Shown here: positions 19,434 through 31,755 of the stretch, one piece after another | How positions within the stretch are numbered: the first letter of the stretch is position 1 | Layout of the letters: every line of letters begins with the position of its first letter | NCBI GenBank assembly: GCA_928212115.1 | Contig: CAKMRJ010005634.1 | Coordinates: 252,698,066 to 252,762,065 of the forward strand | Direction of reading: 5' to 3' | Length of the DNA: 64,000 nucleotides | Source: Lactuca virosa | Lineage: Eukaryota > Streptophyta > Magnoliopsida > Asterales > Asteraceae | The notes under the pieces: generated by a model | Told to the model about the DNA's origin: nothing | The model's input: the letters and a program-made list of their open reading frames with translations, nothing else | The model's database searches: none | Translations under genes and position numbers: made by a program

Positions 19434-22278
19434 TGTCACACCCCCAAACCGGGACGGCGGAAACATCCGGGGGCGGATGACTTCATCTTGTAATATCATA
19501 ACAATTGTATATAAATGAAACATAGAAACCATCATCATCATACATTAACGATATTAACATGCATTTTTACATCATTGTGTTTGTTTACGAATTACATAAT
19601 AATAACATAATGTATGTTAATTCAAAAATACAACAAATGCCCAAATTCCTTAGCTGCCAACCTGCTTATTGAGTTCCTGAGAATACAAGTTGTTTTGAAA
19701 AGCATCAACATAGAATGTTGGTGAGTTCATAAGCATATTTGTAAGAAAGCTTTGTAATAGTTTGTGACTTCCAGAAAATCCAATATTTTCTTGTAAAAAT
19801 AGTTTGTGAGTCTCATTTCAAATCATGTATAATTGCATGTGTATTCTTTGTTTACCTTGTTTGAAAGTGTATAGAGAGTGTTCCCAGAAAATCCTATATT
19901 TTATGTTTTACAAAAGTTGTGGTCTTAAACCCTAAGACCCGAGTAGTGAATTTAGATGCAAAATAGTCAACACATAGTTTTGTACTTCGTAAAATGAGTG
20001 GAGTATATGTTTTGCGTAAATTTTAATATAATATTGTTATTCTCTATGCGAGTCGTTACAACCATACTAATATGGCGAGAGCGTCTGTCTTGACGTTCTT
20101 CAGGCGTCGGTTTCTAAAGATAATTGTCACCCTAGACTGGCTTGTCTAGCTGTAGCGAGCAGCTCAGGTGTGGGGGTGTCAACCCCGTATAGATCTATAC
20201 ACAATATCCCGCTCTCCCTCCAGGAGACGCTGGTTATAACTACAGGACTTACGATGTACACTAGGTAGGTACGAGTGAAGGAGTGCCTCACAAGAGCCTT
20301 AACGAATTTTACGCGAATATTGAATTTCATTATTTAACGATATAAATAATGTTACGAATGTATTTTCGACTACAAATTATTAGTGACAAAAATAGCCATT
20401 TTTACCATAAGTGTCAAAAATAGCCCATTTTTACCATTGTTGTCAAAAAATGGCCCAATTTTACCAGAATTGTCAATAAACACCCAATTTTACTATGATT
20501 GTCAATAAAAGCCCAATTTTACTACAATTGTCAATAAAGGCCCAATTTTACTAAAATTGTCAATAAAGGCCTAATTTTACTAAAATTTGTCAAGTTGTCA
20601 TATAAGGCCCATTTTAACTAAAATGTTCAAAAATGACTCATGTTTACTAAAAAGCCCATTTTCGGCCCATTTTTACTAAGATGTCTAAAAATAACCCACT
20701 TTACCAAAATGTTTGTAAATGGCCCATTTTTATCTTTATGGACGAAAATAGTCCTTTTTGAGTGCGGTTTACATATTTTCCCATTTCCCAAGTTTTCTTG
20801 CCAAAACTTGGTTTTAGTATATTATTGGACGTATTTTTGATGATCATTAACACAAACCAAGAAAATCCATTTACACAAAGGGACTTATTTCCATTTTAGA
20901 CAAACATTTAGCTAATGAAAACATATTAAGATAACTAAGCTCCAATCAACTTGAGACTTGTACCAAAATCCTGAGTTTATGGACCTTTAACATGAAATAA
21001 CAGCATTTCACACACATATCATATAATACATGCACATGCAAGCAAATATACAAAGATTTACACAAGATTTGACTTTTATCGTCCCCAAAAGAAGAAAACT
21101 CAAAAAATAGGGGTATGAAGCTCACCTTGGGGATTTTTCGGTTTGAGGAGGAAAGTGAAGGAGGTTTTCGGCCTAGAGTGCTTCCTTGAGAAGATTTACA
21201 AAGATGGGGTGGTTTCTAGGAAGCAAAACATGAAAATGGTGTTGTATAAGGAATGATCTTAGTGTAAGATGGAAATAAAACATCTTAAGTGTGATATAAG
21301 CTTATCAACTTTATGATCTTTGAGGAGGAAATCTTTTAAGCACACACACTTCACACTATTTTTGAAGAGAGAAAGAGAGAGTTTTTCTTCTTTGAGTTTT
21401 ATAGAAAGGATGAGATAAATGTGGGTGAGTTTGAAATGTGAAGTGGAGAGGGGTTAGAGGGTAGTTCGGCCGATGAGGGGGAGGGTGAGGGAGTGATAGG
21501 GTTTAACTTTAGACTTGAATGAATGTGAAGTTTCTTGTTACATGAGAGGTATTTGCATGGATAAATGATGTGCAATAATGAGGTGGCTACTTACATTTTC
21601 CCATAATCTTTTTTTTTACAATTGGGCTAACCGATCGGCCCAAGAGAGGGGAGAAAGAAAAGATTTTTGGGCTTAAAGGGCAACCGAGAACCCCTATGCC
21701 CGTAGTGTTTTCGAGTTTTTGGGCTTGGTTCGGGCCCAAGAATGGTTTCGGTTCAATACTAGGCCAAAAGAAATGTATTAGGCCCAATAAGGATTTTCGG
21801 TTTGGGTGAGGAAGCCCAATAAATATTTTTGATCCATTAGGGCCCATATATGGGTTTTTCGGCCCAAAAAGTTTAGTGAAAGAGTCTTCGGCCCAATAGG
21901 GGCCCAATAGTGATTTTTGGCCTTACAAATCCCATTAGAGGGTTTTTGGCCCAAAATAATATCTAATGAGGGTATTTGGCCCATTATGGTCTAAGAAGGA
22001 TGTTCACAGCCCAATAAGGCCCAATAAGAGTCTTACGGCCCATAAGGATTATGTTGAGGGGTTATTGGCCCATTAAGGCCCAAAGTTGAGTGAACATAGC
22101 TTATTGGGATAGATTTTGGGCTTACACAAGGAAGTTTCGACTTGAAACATAATTTTGGAGGTATAAACTTGTATACTATTGAAATTTGGCATATACCAAA
22201 AGTAGGGTTACAAGATTACACAAAGAAATTATCTTGTACAAGGATAGAAATCCTAGCCCTAATTTTCTAGTTGTGACA
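19434..22278 (-). mobile_element. Solo Tekay-like Gypsy LTR (copy 2)
   Basis: 2845 bp, flanked by TACTA (19429-19433 and 22279-22283), the same site as in copies 1 and 3. It carries the 29-bp array (20387-20740) and the TGGGCY array (about 21620-22120). Confidence 0.9.
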
Positions 22279-24854
22279 TACTATACTTCCAACCGTCCAT
22301 AAGCAACCAATCCTTGGCAAACCTTAGATTGTCCCTGACAATTCTTTAACTACTTTAGTCATATCTCGTTCTAGTTCTTTTTCCCTCTTAATGCCCTAGG
22401 AATTTAGAAAATTAGAACAGATTAATATTATAGCATATGTAATCGATCCTATATCCGAAGCATATGGGATACGATTCATAATGTCTCACATAAATACATG
22501 ATACTTTATCATTCTCTTGCTATAATATTTCCACAAATAGAATTTCCTTATGTTGAATCATTTTAACATAACATTCATATATGTACATGACTAAATTAAA
22601 ATTTCAATCTAAGCTTTTAGATTCGAAATGAAGTATTAGTATCTTCTCCCTATAACACATTATATAGCGAAACAATATCCAAACTTACAATCTTGCAAAT
22701 TTGTAACTTTTGTTTCCTATAAATAGTACTACAACCTTTGCAATACTTTAGTATAATAGTTGCGCTCCCACTAGCTTAACAATTATACTCTTTCTAGCAT
22801 AACAATTTTGCTTACTTTAGGACAACACTTATGATCCCACTAGCCTTGTCATGTATCCAGAAATCAACTGGACTTCTAGAAATCAATACTTATTGACTTT
22901 CATACCAAAGTTCATATTTCTGATACGTGGTGCTTCGATAAGTCCTAGACTTCTCAAGCTCATACACCTTTCAGATTAAATAGCACAAGTGTATGTTTGA
23001 ACCTTTCAGAAACTTATAGTCAATAAGTCTCAAATGTTTAAACTAATTGTCATTTCTCACAATTCGAACTATGAAGAGGGATGCCGTAGTCATACTCGAA
23101 TTTGAGAATGTAATTATCACAACTGCTAACTCTAACCCTTTAAAATCTACTTAGTGGAAGCGTTTCCTCACAATCATTTCATGAATTGGAGAGAAACCTT
23201 TTGCCACTTTAGATTCTAGGGTGTATGTATTCATATCCATATAAATTTGTCATTTCCAACCACTATCATAAGACAAGGTTTTATGAAAAATCCAAACTCA
23301 TATGGACTGAACTTATTTAATCTTAATTTCTTGCCATCTGGTAGCACTAGGGTCCTACCATTGTTTTCATGTTATTGAGCAGCTCACCCCTACAGATCAA
23401 TGTATTTTCCATTGATTAAGGTGCTTTGCCTTATGCAATCAAATGAGAACTCACATGCATAGTCAAATTAACTGGAATAGGCACAGAAATAAGAATATGT
23501 CAACACGATAGGATATAAACCTCAAGTCGTGTGCTAGTGATAAACAATAGGTTTATTCTTGATTAGTTCTTGAAACTATTCAGGACCATTAAGACTCCCA
23601 CTGACCTCTTGACATATAAGATTCTCTGTCAAGAACCATTTCTTGACAACTATATATTCAAGAGTTAGTGTGAGACCTTATCAAGACAACACTTCATACA
23701 ATTGGTCTTAGTTTTATGCAAAACATCACAACTACCAATTTCAAATGTGCAAGAATAAGAAAATTTTCTACTCCACATTTCATGAGGCATTATAAACCTA
23801 CTTAAGGTATGTCACTCAGTGTAGAATCTTGGAGTATGACTCCAAGACTTGATTTTGGAACAAAGTATAACTCATCTTCTTGATTTAGCCATTTCAACAA
23901 TTCCCGATTCCTCTTCTTAGCCATACAAGTGCACTAATGTTTTCTTAGAGGATCAATTGTGACATGGTTCCATAATCATTAGGATGATCATAAAACACGA
24001 TACTAAAGTACTCTCCTTTCCTTTCAGATTGGAGAAACCTTTTATCTTTCTGCTTAATTTTATTCTTCTTATTCGTTCTGTTATACTTTGAATCTTTTCA
24101 AGGTATCAGAATTATACTTAATCTTGTAAGAATAATCATATTTACTGAGGTTTCAGTAAATCATGACGAATAGACTTTATCGTCCTTTGTGGTGGATCTG
24201 ACCAGTGCACATCAATGTGTACTAGATCCTTTCATCTTTCACTTGACTTACATATAAATGTAAACAAGGAATTAGTCCCAATTCTCCCAAGTACCAAGAT
24301 TTTCATACATCACATGATACAAATCATATGATTCCAGGTTTCTGTCCAATTGAAACTTGGGTGATGAGAATCTTTCCTTACTTAGAAAATTACGACACTA
24401 CCACAATTTATATAACTAAGAATCAAACCATTTTCACCATTGCTATTAATGGAAACACATATAAACAACAATTTCAAAAATGCCATTGCAAGGAAACATA
24501 ATATAAGATCAAATCAAAATTTTTCTTTATTTATAAAAAGTGGGGAAAAACTTGTCCTTATAATGCAATTACAAATGAAAACTATGTTGCTATCTATTCC
24601 TAAGCAATCTATCATAACTCCTAAGCAGCAGCTCAAAAATCTGATCATCAAACCATGCGATCGAAATCCATCTCTTCGCGATCAGACTCAGCTTACTCTT
24701 CCATTAAGCTTTCTTTCTTTTCTTTGATCCTACAAAACATCAAAATGCAATATCATAACATCATGTATTAAGAATCTGCAAATAGGAACTTAATAGAGTT
24801 AGATAAGAGATTTACCTGAAGTAGAGTCATACATTTTGACTTCACCATCCTTGC

Positions 24855-25517
24855 AATCCTTCAGGTAGGTGTGACAGCTTCACAACCAATGCCCCTTTTC
24901 TTGACAATAGAAACAAACAGAATTTTGGGATGGCACATGGGACAATCTAAGACTTAGCCTTTCTCTTTACCATTTGGTCAAACAGTTTAACCTTGGCCAA
25001 TCCCTTTCCATTGGGAAGAGAAAACTTTTCTGGATTTCCAACGCTGCCATTGTCAATGTCCATGGAAGTTTGGGAAGTAGATCTTCCAATCAAATTTTCT
25101 TGACCAGTGCGCCAAATAGGTTAGATCAATGAGGGTCATGTTGTGGTCTCCCATATGGTAGTTCTTAATGAACCCACTATATGACTTAGGAAGTGATTGA
25201 AGAACCAAGTCAACAGCCAGCTTCCTTGGGAACACGACACCCAACATTCCCAGCCTGTCAATATGCAGGTTTATGTCCAAAACGTGAGCACATACATACT
25301 TTCCATCTTCATGTTTGCTTGCCGATAGGGCTTGAGTGACCTTTAACTTTTCAAGTCTTCGAACACGTGGGTCAGGGGGAACTATTGGAGGAGGTGGAGG
25401 AAGTGAAGTTCCACCAAACCACGAAGAAGGGATTGATCTTTCACCTCGATCGTCATGTGTAATATCACCTTCGAATGGAAAGGATTCGGGAAGACCATAG
25501 TTTTCAGAACTAGACAT
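24855..25517 (-). pseudogene. Cop-B gag remnant (copy 2)
   Basis: A frame of 154 codons (25517 to 25053), identical in its first 133 residues or so to copy 1 and then shifted near 25110. A broken zinc knuckle lies further downstream on the minus strand, near 24880-24920. As in copy 1 it lacks part of the normal gag N-terminal half. Confidence 0.75.
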
Positions 25518-25873
25518 CTATGAAAGGGAGAAATTCAAGTTAGTTGATTCAATCCTTAACATAACAAATGAAATATCAAGGCTAGGACCCAACACAATAA
25601 TTTACAATTCGGAAGAGGGATGTCGTAATCCAACTGCAAACTATTTGTCGGTAGGTAAATGACGATCTACCAATTCCACCACGAAAATGAAATTTAAATG
25701 AATTAGGTTTTTAAATGAAATTCCTAGATATTTTGAGACTCATTGAACTTTTCAATTGCATGTTTAATCACGATTATGCCCTTCAAGTTTGTGACTGGGA
25801 TAGCGAGGATCACAAACAAGGTGTGAATAACCACGCAAATTAGCTTGGTACTCTCAAAGACATCTATCACCTA

Positions 25874-25992
25874 ATCAATGTGCCGGTTAACCACACACGC
25901 TCCATTGATCTATGATTATCTCTGAGCTACCCATTTCCAGCCTACATTAGTCCCAGATTAGTATGCCGATTAACCACACACGCTTCACTAAC
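25874..25992 (-). ncRNA. Paired leader hairpins of Cop-B (copy 2)
   Basis: Hairpins at 25874-25909 and 25957-25992, identical in stem and loop to those of copy 1. Confidence 0.7.
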
Positions 25993-26281
25993 GACCAATA
26001 AGGTGCAATGTGCAATTTCATGGGTTAACATCAAATTCACATTTTACCTAAAGTAACTAAGATTGAGAATTTGTAAGACATTTAGTTACTTAAAATATTT
26101 ATTATACTTTTAATGAGAATGTCCTATCCTACCCGTTCGGCTAATGACCCTCCACTAGTCAAGAGTGTGGTGGGTAAGAATGTATACCCAATGGCGGTCA
26201 TTTTACAGGTCGCTTCCTTAAACACCCCTTATAGACTAGCTTCGTGAATGAGGCCTACTAACGGTAAGACTGACTTTTTAA

Positions 26282-26285
<4 letters not shown>

Positions 26286-26331
<46 letters not shown>
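26286..26331. repeat. (TA)23 microsatellite
   Basis: 46-bp uninterrupted TA run, four units longer than in copy 1. Confidence 0.95.
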
Positions 26332-26335
<4 letters not shown>

Positions 26336-27270
26336 AGACTTTTAATTGTATATAGTATAATGGTGTATTTTAAACCTTTAAAATACTAGGTGGTTTAAAC
26401 TATAAATTAGAATTTTAAATTAATCAAATTTAAACCATATTATCATGGATTTTATTAATTCTCCCTTTTAATGAAACACTTAATTAATTTAATAAAATCC
26501 ATAAGGGTGTAATTTGAACTATTCAAAACATCAAGGTTCTAAATTTAAGATTTCACAATTAAAGATATTTAATTAAATTTTAAGTTACAAAACCAAGAGG
26601 TGCACTAATGAAACTTTTTCAAATTACTAGGGATTTAGAATTTAATACTTCATAATTGAAACCTTTTAAATTCCAAAACTTGAGGGCAAGTTTTGAATTC
26701 TTCAAAACCTTTTGGATTCCAAAACTTGATGGCAAGTTTTTGTAACTCTTCAAGACCTTTTGAATTCCAAAACTTGATGGCAAGTTTTGTAACTCTTCAA
26801 AGCCATTTAGATCAAATTTTAAACTAATAAAATAATCATATAATTTTATCTTTTACAAATTTGACATAATAATATTATTTCACATAGCAAGATGATTCAA
26901 ATCATATTCTACAAATAATTAGTTTTTCACAAAATCATGTAATTATCATAAAATTTGACAATCATCATTTAATTGGACGAGGATGATCATTACCTTATCA
27001 ATAAAATCGAATTTTATGAGCCAAAACAGTTTGTGGTAATGATCTAATCCAATTTTGGCCAAAAAAACCCGAAAAACTGCATACTGATGATCCAACTCTT
27101 CGAGTCGGATAATGGACTCGTTGAGTTGGCTTGTATAATGCACGAATCGTCGAGTCAATTCATAGGATTCGTCGAGTCCACTGATCAGACAACAATTTTT
27201 CAATTTTTTCAACTTTGAACAATTAACCAATGCATCAATATAACAGAAAACACCCGTGGCTCTGATACAC

Positions 27271-28055
27271 TGATGAGTTGTATGTACTATAACACTCCTA
27301 TGGTGCACATACAACCCTAATTCTTTGGATCTAAGTTTTCTCCAGTTATACATGTAATTTTTTATTTTCCAAAGCATGAATCCCAACTAGCATACAACAT
27401 TGATATTTTAAACATAAAAACAAGTTATATGATTACCTCTTTGTTGTAGCTTGTAGAACTTGGCCTTTCAAGAGCTTATCACCTCAAGTGTGATGCCTCA
27501 AATGGTTCACAAAACACCAACAACAATTGGAGGACAATGAGAGAGAGGCTAGGAACCACCAAAATCGTTTATGTCCTTCATAGAATACTAGCGTGTCCGA
27601 TTTTAGGGTTTAGGGGTTACATATATATGGTATAATTCCAATGGTCGCTTGTAAGCCCTAATCCATTCACTTAGGCTTTTAATCCAATAATTCAATAGCC
27701 TTTTGGACTAACTTTCCATGGACTCTCACATAGATATAGTCCATCCCTAATCAACATGGATCATAAGCCCAAACTATATGTATCACTGATTTACTTAATC
27801 AGTCCCCGTAAATTTAATCAGTCTCTTTTGATCACTAAATTATTCCAAATTAATTATTGATCAATACCAATTAAATAATATGATTTCTCAATTAATATAT
27901 TATTCTTATAATATATTAATAAATCATAAATAACCTCTTTCTCAAATATCCTTCCTATAAAATTTCTCCGGTGAATGCAACCCAAAATGGACCATGCTAC
28001 TCTCGGGTCAAGTACATACCAATTATACTTATGGGCTTAGACACCTAATCCAACA
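27271..28055 (-). mobile_element. Cop-B 5' LTR, complete (copy 2)
   Basis: Ends TG...CA. On the minus strand it starts TGTTGGATTAGGTGTC and ends CTCATCA before the primer site. It is related to, but clearly diverged from, the Cop-A LTR. Confidence 0.9.
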
Positions 28056-28547
28056 CTTTTTTCTATGCCTATTCCAGTTAAGTTGCCTATGCGTGTGATG
28101 AGTTCTCATTTGATTGCATAACGCATAGCACCTGATTGATGAAAGTACATTGATCTGTATGGATGAGCTGCTCAATGACCTGGAAGCACTGGTAGGTCCT
28201 TTCCGGACAACAAGAAAATTAAGAATAAGAAGGTTCAGTCCATATGATTTTGAATTTTTTCATAAACCTTGTCTTGTGATAGTGGATCGAAATGACAAGT
28301 TCACATGGATAGGAACACATACACCATAAAATCTAAGTGGCAAGAGGTTTCTTTCTACTTCATGAAAATGATTGTGAGGAAACACTTTCAATTGTAGATT
28401 TTATAGGATTAGAGTTAGTAGTTGTGATAATTGCGTTCTCAAATTTGAGTATGATTACGACATCCCTTTTCATAGTTCGAATTGTGAGAAATGGAAAATA
28501 GTTTGAACATTTGGGACTTATCGCTAGAAGTTCTGAAAATGTTTATA
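28056..28547 (+). mobile_element. Cop-C relic, fragment at duplication junction (copy 2)
   Basis: Plus-strand Copia remnant homologous to the reverse complement of about 22990-23480 and nearly identical to 58926-59430. The match to copy 3 ends at about 28547, where sequence switches to Gyp-2 leader. No coding frame survives. Confidence 0.75.
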
Positions 28548-28552
28548 CCAAT

Positions 28553-28580
28553 CGTCAGGGTCACACGTCAGGGTCACACG
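28553..28580. repeat. 13-bp direct repeat at the duplication junction
   Basis: CGTCAGGGTCACA occurs twice in tandem, within ten bases of the point where copy 2 leaves the copy 3 sequence. Confidence 0.8.
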
Positions 28581-29582
28581 TAATATCAGAAGGTCTCACA
28601 TACTACAAGTTTCCTGGTTCTATCTTGGCCCTCCTTGACTCGAGTACGGATCCTCTGCTTTCAGTAGTATGGGCCCATACTACCTTCCACATCTATCCGT
28701 ACTTTCCTCATGGATTGCTTTGACTTTACCAAGTCCCTTCTACTACTGCAGCTCTCTGCTACCCATCTCACCCTGGGCTTGCCCTAGGGAAATCTCTGAC
28801 TCTAACCAAACCAGTCCTCAGCTACTGAAGGCCTCCTCGTAATGCCAATTAGTCATCACCTGAATACCATCACATGTGGCGAGACTCAGATAATCCTTCA
28901 AGTAAAAGACTCGTCCCTACAACGGTTAGACTCAGACGAGAGCTGCGCAATAGGGCCAAATCCAGCACTCTGAGATTATTCAACCCTGATCACATGTGAC
29001 GTGACGTGACGTATCCACGTAATGGCTAACTCCCATAACTCAGAGTCCCACATAGCACAAAGCGTGCAGCATTCAGACAAAGGGAACGATATCAAGCAAT
29101 CCTACCCTCATAACAGGAAACTGTACTAGCCTACCATGCTAAGCTCATACTATCAGGCATAACCTAAACAGGTCATCCTACTCCTGTCTACTCAATACTA
29201 GCATGCAATTCTCATAAGCTGAAACACATAAAGCAGGCACATAAGGCATCATTCCTAGATCCTTAGTCTTATTCAAGCATGTTGTTCTACTGAAACTGAT
29301 AAACATAATATAAACTTGTATGGGTATCTTGGGGTAAACTTACTTGAGCTCGGCTGATTGCACGCATCACACACTTTGTTCTTCTCAAAGTTCTTTTCTT
29401 CTTGAGATCGTGATGGAGGACATAGCTTACGATCATCGGCTTTGATCATTCCACTAGGCATTTGATTCAGATTCTTTTCAAACTCATTTTTTTTAAATGG
29501 TTTTCCTTTTGAAAATTTTCATACCAAGCCCTTAGTTTGAGTTCAGACACACCTAAGAGTATGTCCGAATCCCTCAAACCAA

Positions 29583-29596
29583 GGCTCTGATACCAA
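29583..29596 (-). other. Primer-binding site of Gyp-2
   Basis: Minus strand TTGGTATCAGAGCC, two bases after the LTR end GGTATGTTACA. Confidence 0.9.
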
Positions 29597-30119
29597 CTTG
29601 TAACATACCAAAATTTAAGGCCAAAAATTTCGTTTGAATTAATTAAAAAAAAACACTTAGTAAATCTCGTTCAAACATTTAAAAAAAACATTCCTAATAA
29701 AACAGTTATCAGAGTTTTAATCCCAAAGATCATCTATTGCGGAAAACGTAGTGTGATGCGCTGCGATCGCCCCGAGCTCCTTCCTTGGAACAACATTAGT
29801 ACCTGAAACAAATAGCTGAAAGCCGTAAGCACGAAGCTTAGTGAGTTCCCCAGATACCACATACCATACATATCAACTGATCCATACATGCCATACGTAA
29901 CCATGAGCCATACATAACAAACATATCCATAATCAAGTAAAGTGCTATGTGCCAAACATAGTCTTGCTGTATTGCCACGGGCCGCACGTGGTCTTTCTTG
30001 TCAGGCCTGGGGGCCACTCCCTGGGTCTTACAGACAAGTGCCAAGGGCCACCCCCTGGTCTTCCATGCAAGCATCACAAAGACAACTATACATACTACTC
30101 TACTAGGCTACTCAGCATA

Positions 30120-30320
30120 CAGTGTGACAGGAGCCACCTCCTGGTCTTTCATTCATAATAGTATACAGTGTGCCAGGAGCCACCTCCTGTTCTTTCATAC
30201 ATGTTGCCTAGGGCTAACCCCCTGGTCTTCCTACCATACATAATAACATACTGTGTGCCAGGAGCCTCCTCCTGGTCTTTCATGCATAATGCCTAGGGCT
30301 AACCCCGGGTCTTCCTACCA
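30120..30320. repeat. Tandem-like GCCAGGAGCCACCTCCTGG repeats in Gyp-2 LTR
   Basis: Units containing CAGTGTGNCAGGAGCC and CCTGGTCTTTCAT alternate with units containing GCCTAGGGCTAACCCC. CCAGGAGGTGGCTCCTGG-type arms make each unit a potential hairpin. Related single units lie at 29990-30065. Confidence 0.65.
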
Positions 30321-30573
30321 TACGTAAACTAAATGGGTCGGCATTGTGGCCGTAGACCCATACAAACAGTGAGGAGACTCACCTCGCACTGCTGAACTTT
30401 GCTGATAACCCTCTGGCTGATGTTCGACCACTCTCTGAACCGCTGCTCCACTAGCTCCTCGAGCTACTAATATCAATAAAACACTTAGTTCCAAACTGAA
30501 CTCTAGAAGTCAAACTAAGTCAACTCTGGTTAAATTCAAAGTCCTGGTCAATGTCAACCTTCCAGTTGACTCG

Positions 30574-30904
30574 ACTCGCCGAGTCAACCCGTAGACTCGC
30601 CGAGTCCTTAAACTCAGAAGCTTCTCAAAATACGACCCAACTCGCCGACTCACCCCAGGACTCGTCGAGTTCGACGACCTCTGAGTCCCATCCTGTCCAA
30701 CTCACTGAGTCACCGCTAAAATCACTGATCTGCGTCTTAACCAGAAGAGGTTGGGGGTTCTGCGACCTGACTCGTCGAGTCCAAGAACAGACTCGCCGAG
30801 TCCTAGGCAATTTTCAACAGACTCACCGAGTTGTTCTTCCAACTCGCCGAGTCCATGCACATATTCATACAACTCGTCGAGTACACCCATGTGACTCACC
30901 GAGT
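30574..30904. repeat. Main ACTCGYCGAGT palindrome array in Gyp-2 LTR
   Basis: Exact ACTCG[C/T]CGAGT at 30574, 30595, 30660, 30770, 30791, 30842 and 30872. Variants at 30640 (ACTCGCCGACT), 30700 (ACTCACTGAGT), 30821 and 30894 (ACTCACCGAGT). The spacing is irregular (21-70 bp) and the spacers are unrelated, so this is not a simple tandem repeat. Confidence 0.9.
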
Positions 30905-31499
30905 CTCTCCAGTTCTTAACTCATACAGTGGCTTTACGAGCCATGCAGGGGCTCCAATCCATAGATCCACTCTTCTACAGTCTATCCCCCACATAAAGTT
31001 ACAAACTTTACGTGAAACCAAGGAGCTAAAGGCCCAAAACACTCTAGGGCTAGGGTTTAAGACAAAGGGGCTTCACCAATGACTTATTGACTGCTGCTTT
31101 AAGACATTCTGGACCATCACAACCCTAGATCTGAAGTAGCAACCTCAGATCTAAGCCCCAAACCCAAAATAGACCTTAATCTTGCCAAAATAGCCCCAAA
31201 TCTCATTCAATAATAGATCTAGATGCAAAAAGGGTGAAGGTAACAACTTATTACCTCCAAGATGACCTCCCACTGAAGATTAATCTAAATCTCTGCAAAC
31301 CCCCTTGATCCAAGAGTTTTGATCTTCAAGATCTCTTCACAAAACCACTTATCTAAGCTCCAAATTGCTTCCAAGGACTCTCACTCACGATTTAGGGTTT
31401 CTGGATCTCAAAAGGGTAGCAAAGAGGCTGGGGAAGGAAGGTAATGTTCTTTAAATAGGGCACAACCCCCGGGATTAGGGTTTTTCTCACCCAGACCAG

Positions 31500-31596
31500 A
31501 CTCGCCGAGTCCACTAGCCGACTCGCCGAGTCGGTCACTTACTCTATGCCCAGATCCCGCTTCGACTCGTCGAGTTCCTCCCTGGACTCGACAAGT
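31500..31596. repeat. Second ACTCGYCGAGT cluster in Gyp-2 LTR
   Basis: Exact copies at 31500, 31521 and 31565, and a variant (ACTCGACAAGT) at 31586, close to the LTR start on the minus strand. Confidence 0.9.
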
Positions 31597-31656
31597 TGAC
31601 TCTAGACTTAGAGCCTTTCCTTTCTTTTCTTGGTCTTTCTGATTCTGGGTGTTACA

Positions 31657-31703
31657 TGTTGTACAAGATAGAAATTTTGGGTTGTCACATCATCCCCCCG
31701 TTA
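31657..31703 (-). mobile_element. Gyp-1 purine tract and 33-bp 3' LTR remnant
   Basis: 31657-31689 read on the minus strand is TGTGACAACCCAAAATTTCT and onward, differing from the 5' LTR start (40641) at one base. The Gyp-2 LTR interrupts it. Confidence 0.85.
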
Positions 31704-31755
31704 GAGAGAATTTTGTCCCGAAATTAAAGTTTGATAAATAAGTTATTACAAATAA

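Larger units (their letters stand above)
25518..27436 (-). other. Predicted leader intron of Cop-B (copy 2)
   Basis: Donor AGAG|GTAATC with G at 27436. The acceptor AG at 25518-25519 abuts the gag ATG. Branch consensus CTAAC lies at 25539-25543. It encloses the primer site (27260-27270) and both hairpins. Confidence 0.55.
18821..28055 (-). mobile_element. Cop-B, decayed Copia element with nested solo LTR (copy 2)
   Basis: Full counterpart of 1116-9806, but the 5' LTR is complete (27271-28055, 785 bp, starting TGTTGGATTAGG on the minus strand). The 3' LTR is absent because SIRE interrupts the 3' noncoding tail. It inserted into the plus-strand Cop-C, whose sequence continues at 28056. Pol is eroded on both sides of the solo LTR (18960-19428 and 22284-24840). 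Confidence 0.85.
28548..31656 (-). mobile_element. Gyp-2, Ty3/Gypsy element: 5' LTR plus truncated leader
   Basis: On the minus strand: complete LTR (29599-31656), Met-tRNA primer site (29583-29596), then about 1 kb of noncoding leader, cut at the duplication junction near 28548. No gag or pol is present, so the family is assigned from LTR style and PBS only. The LTR inserted into the start of the Gyp-1 3' LTR at 31656/31657. The frames inside the leader look spurious. Confidence 0.8.
29599..31656 (-). mobile_element. Gyp-2 LTR, 2058 bp
   Basis: Minus strand starts TGTAACACCC and ends GTATGTTACA. U3 and the middle carry the ACTCGYCGAGT array. A second low-complexity family, with CAGGAGCCACCTCCTGGTCT-like words, recurs four to five times at 30020-30320. 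A TATA-like TTTAAATA lies near 31450. Confidence 0.88.

Noticed and set aside
30551..30919. 122-aa plus-strand ORF with repeated RRV/LAES words
   Set aside because: The repeats are translations of the ACTCGYCGAGT array in the Gyp-2 LTR, with no independent coding evidence.
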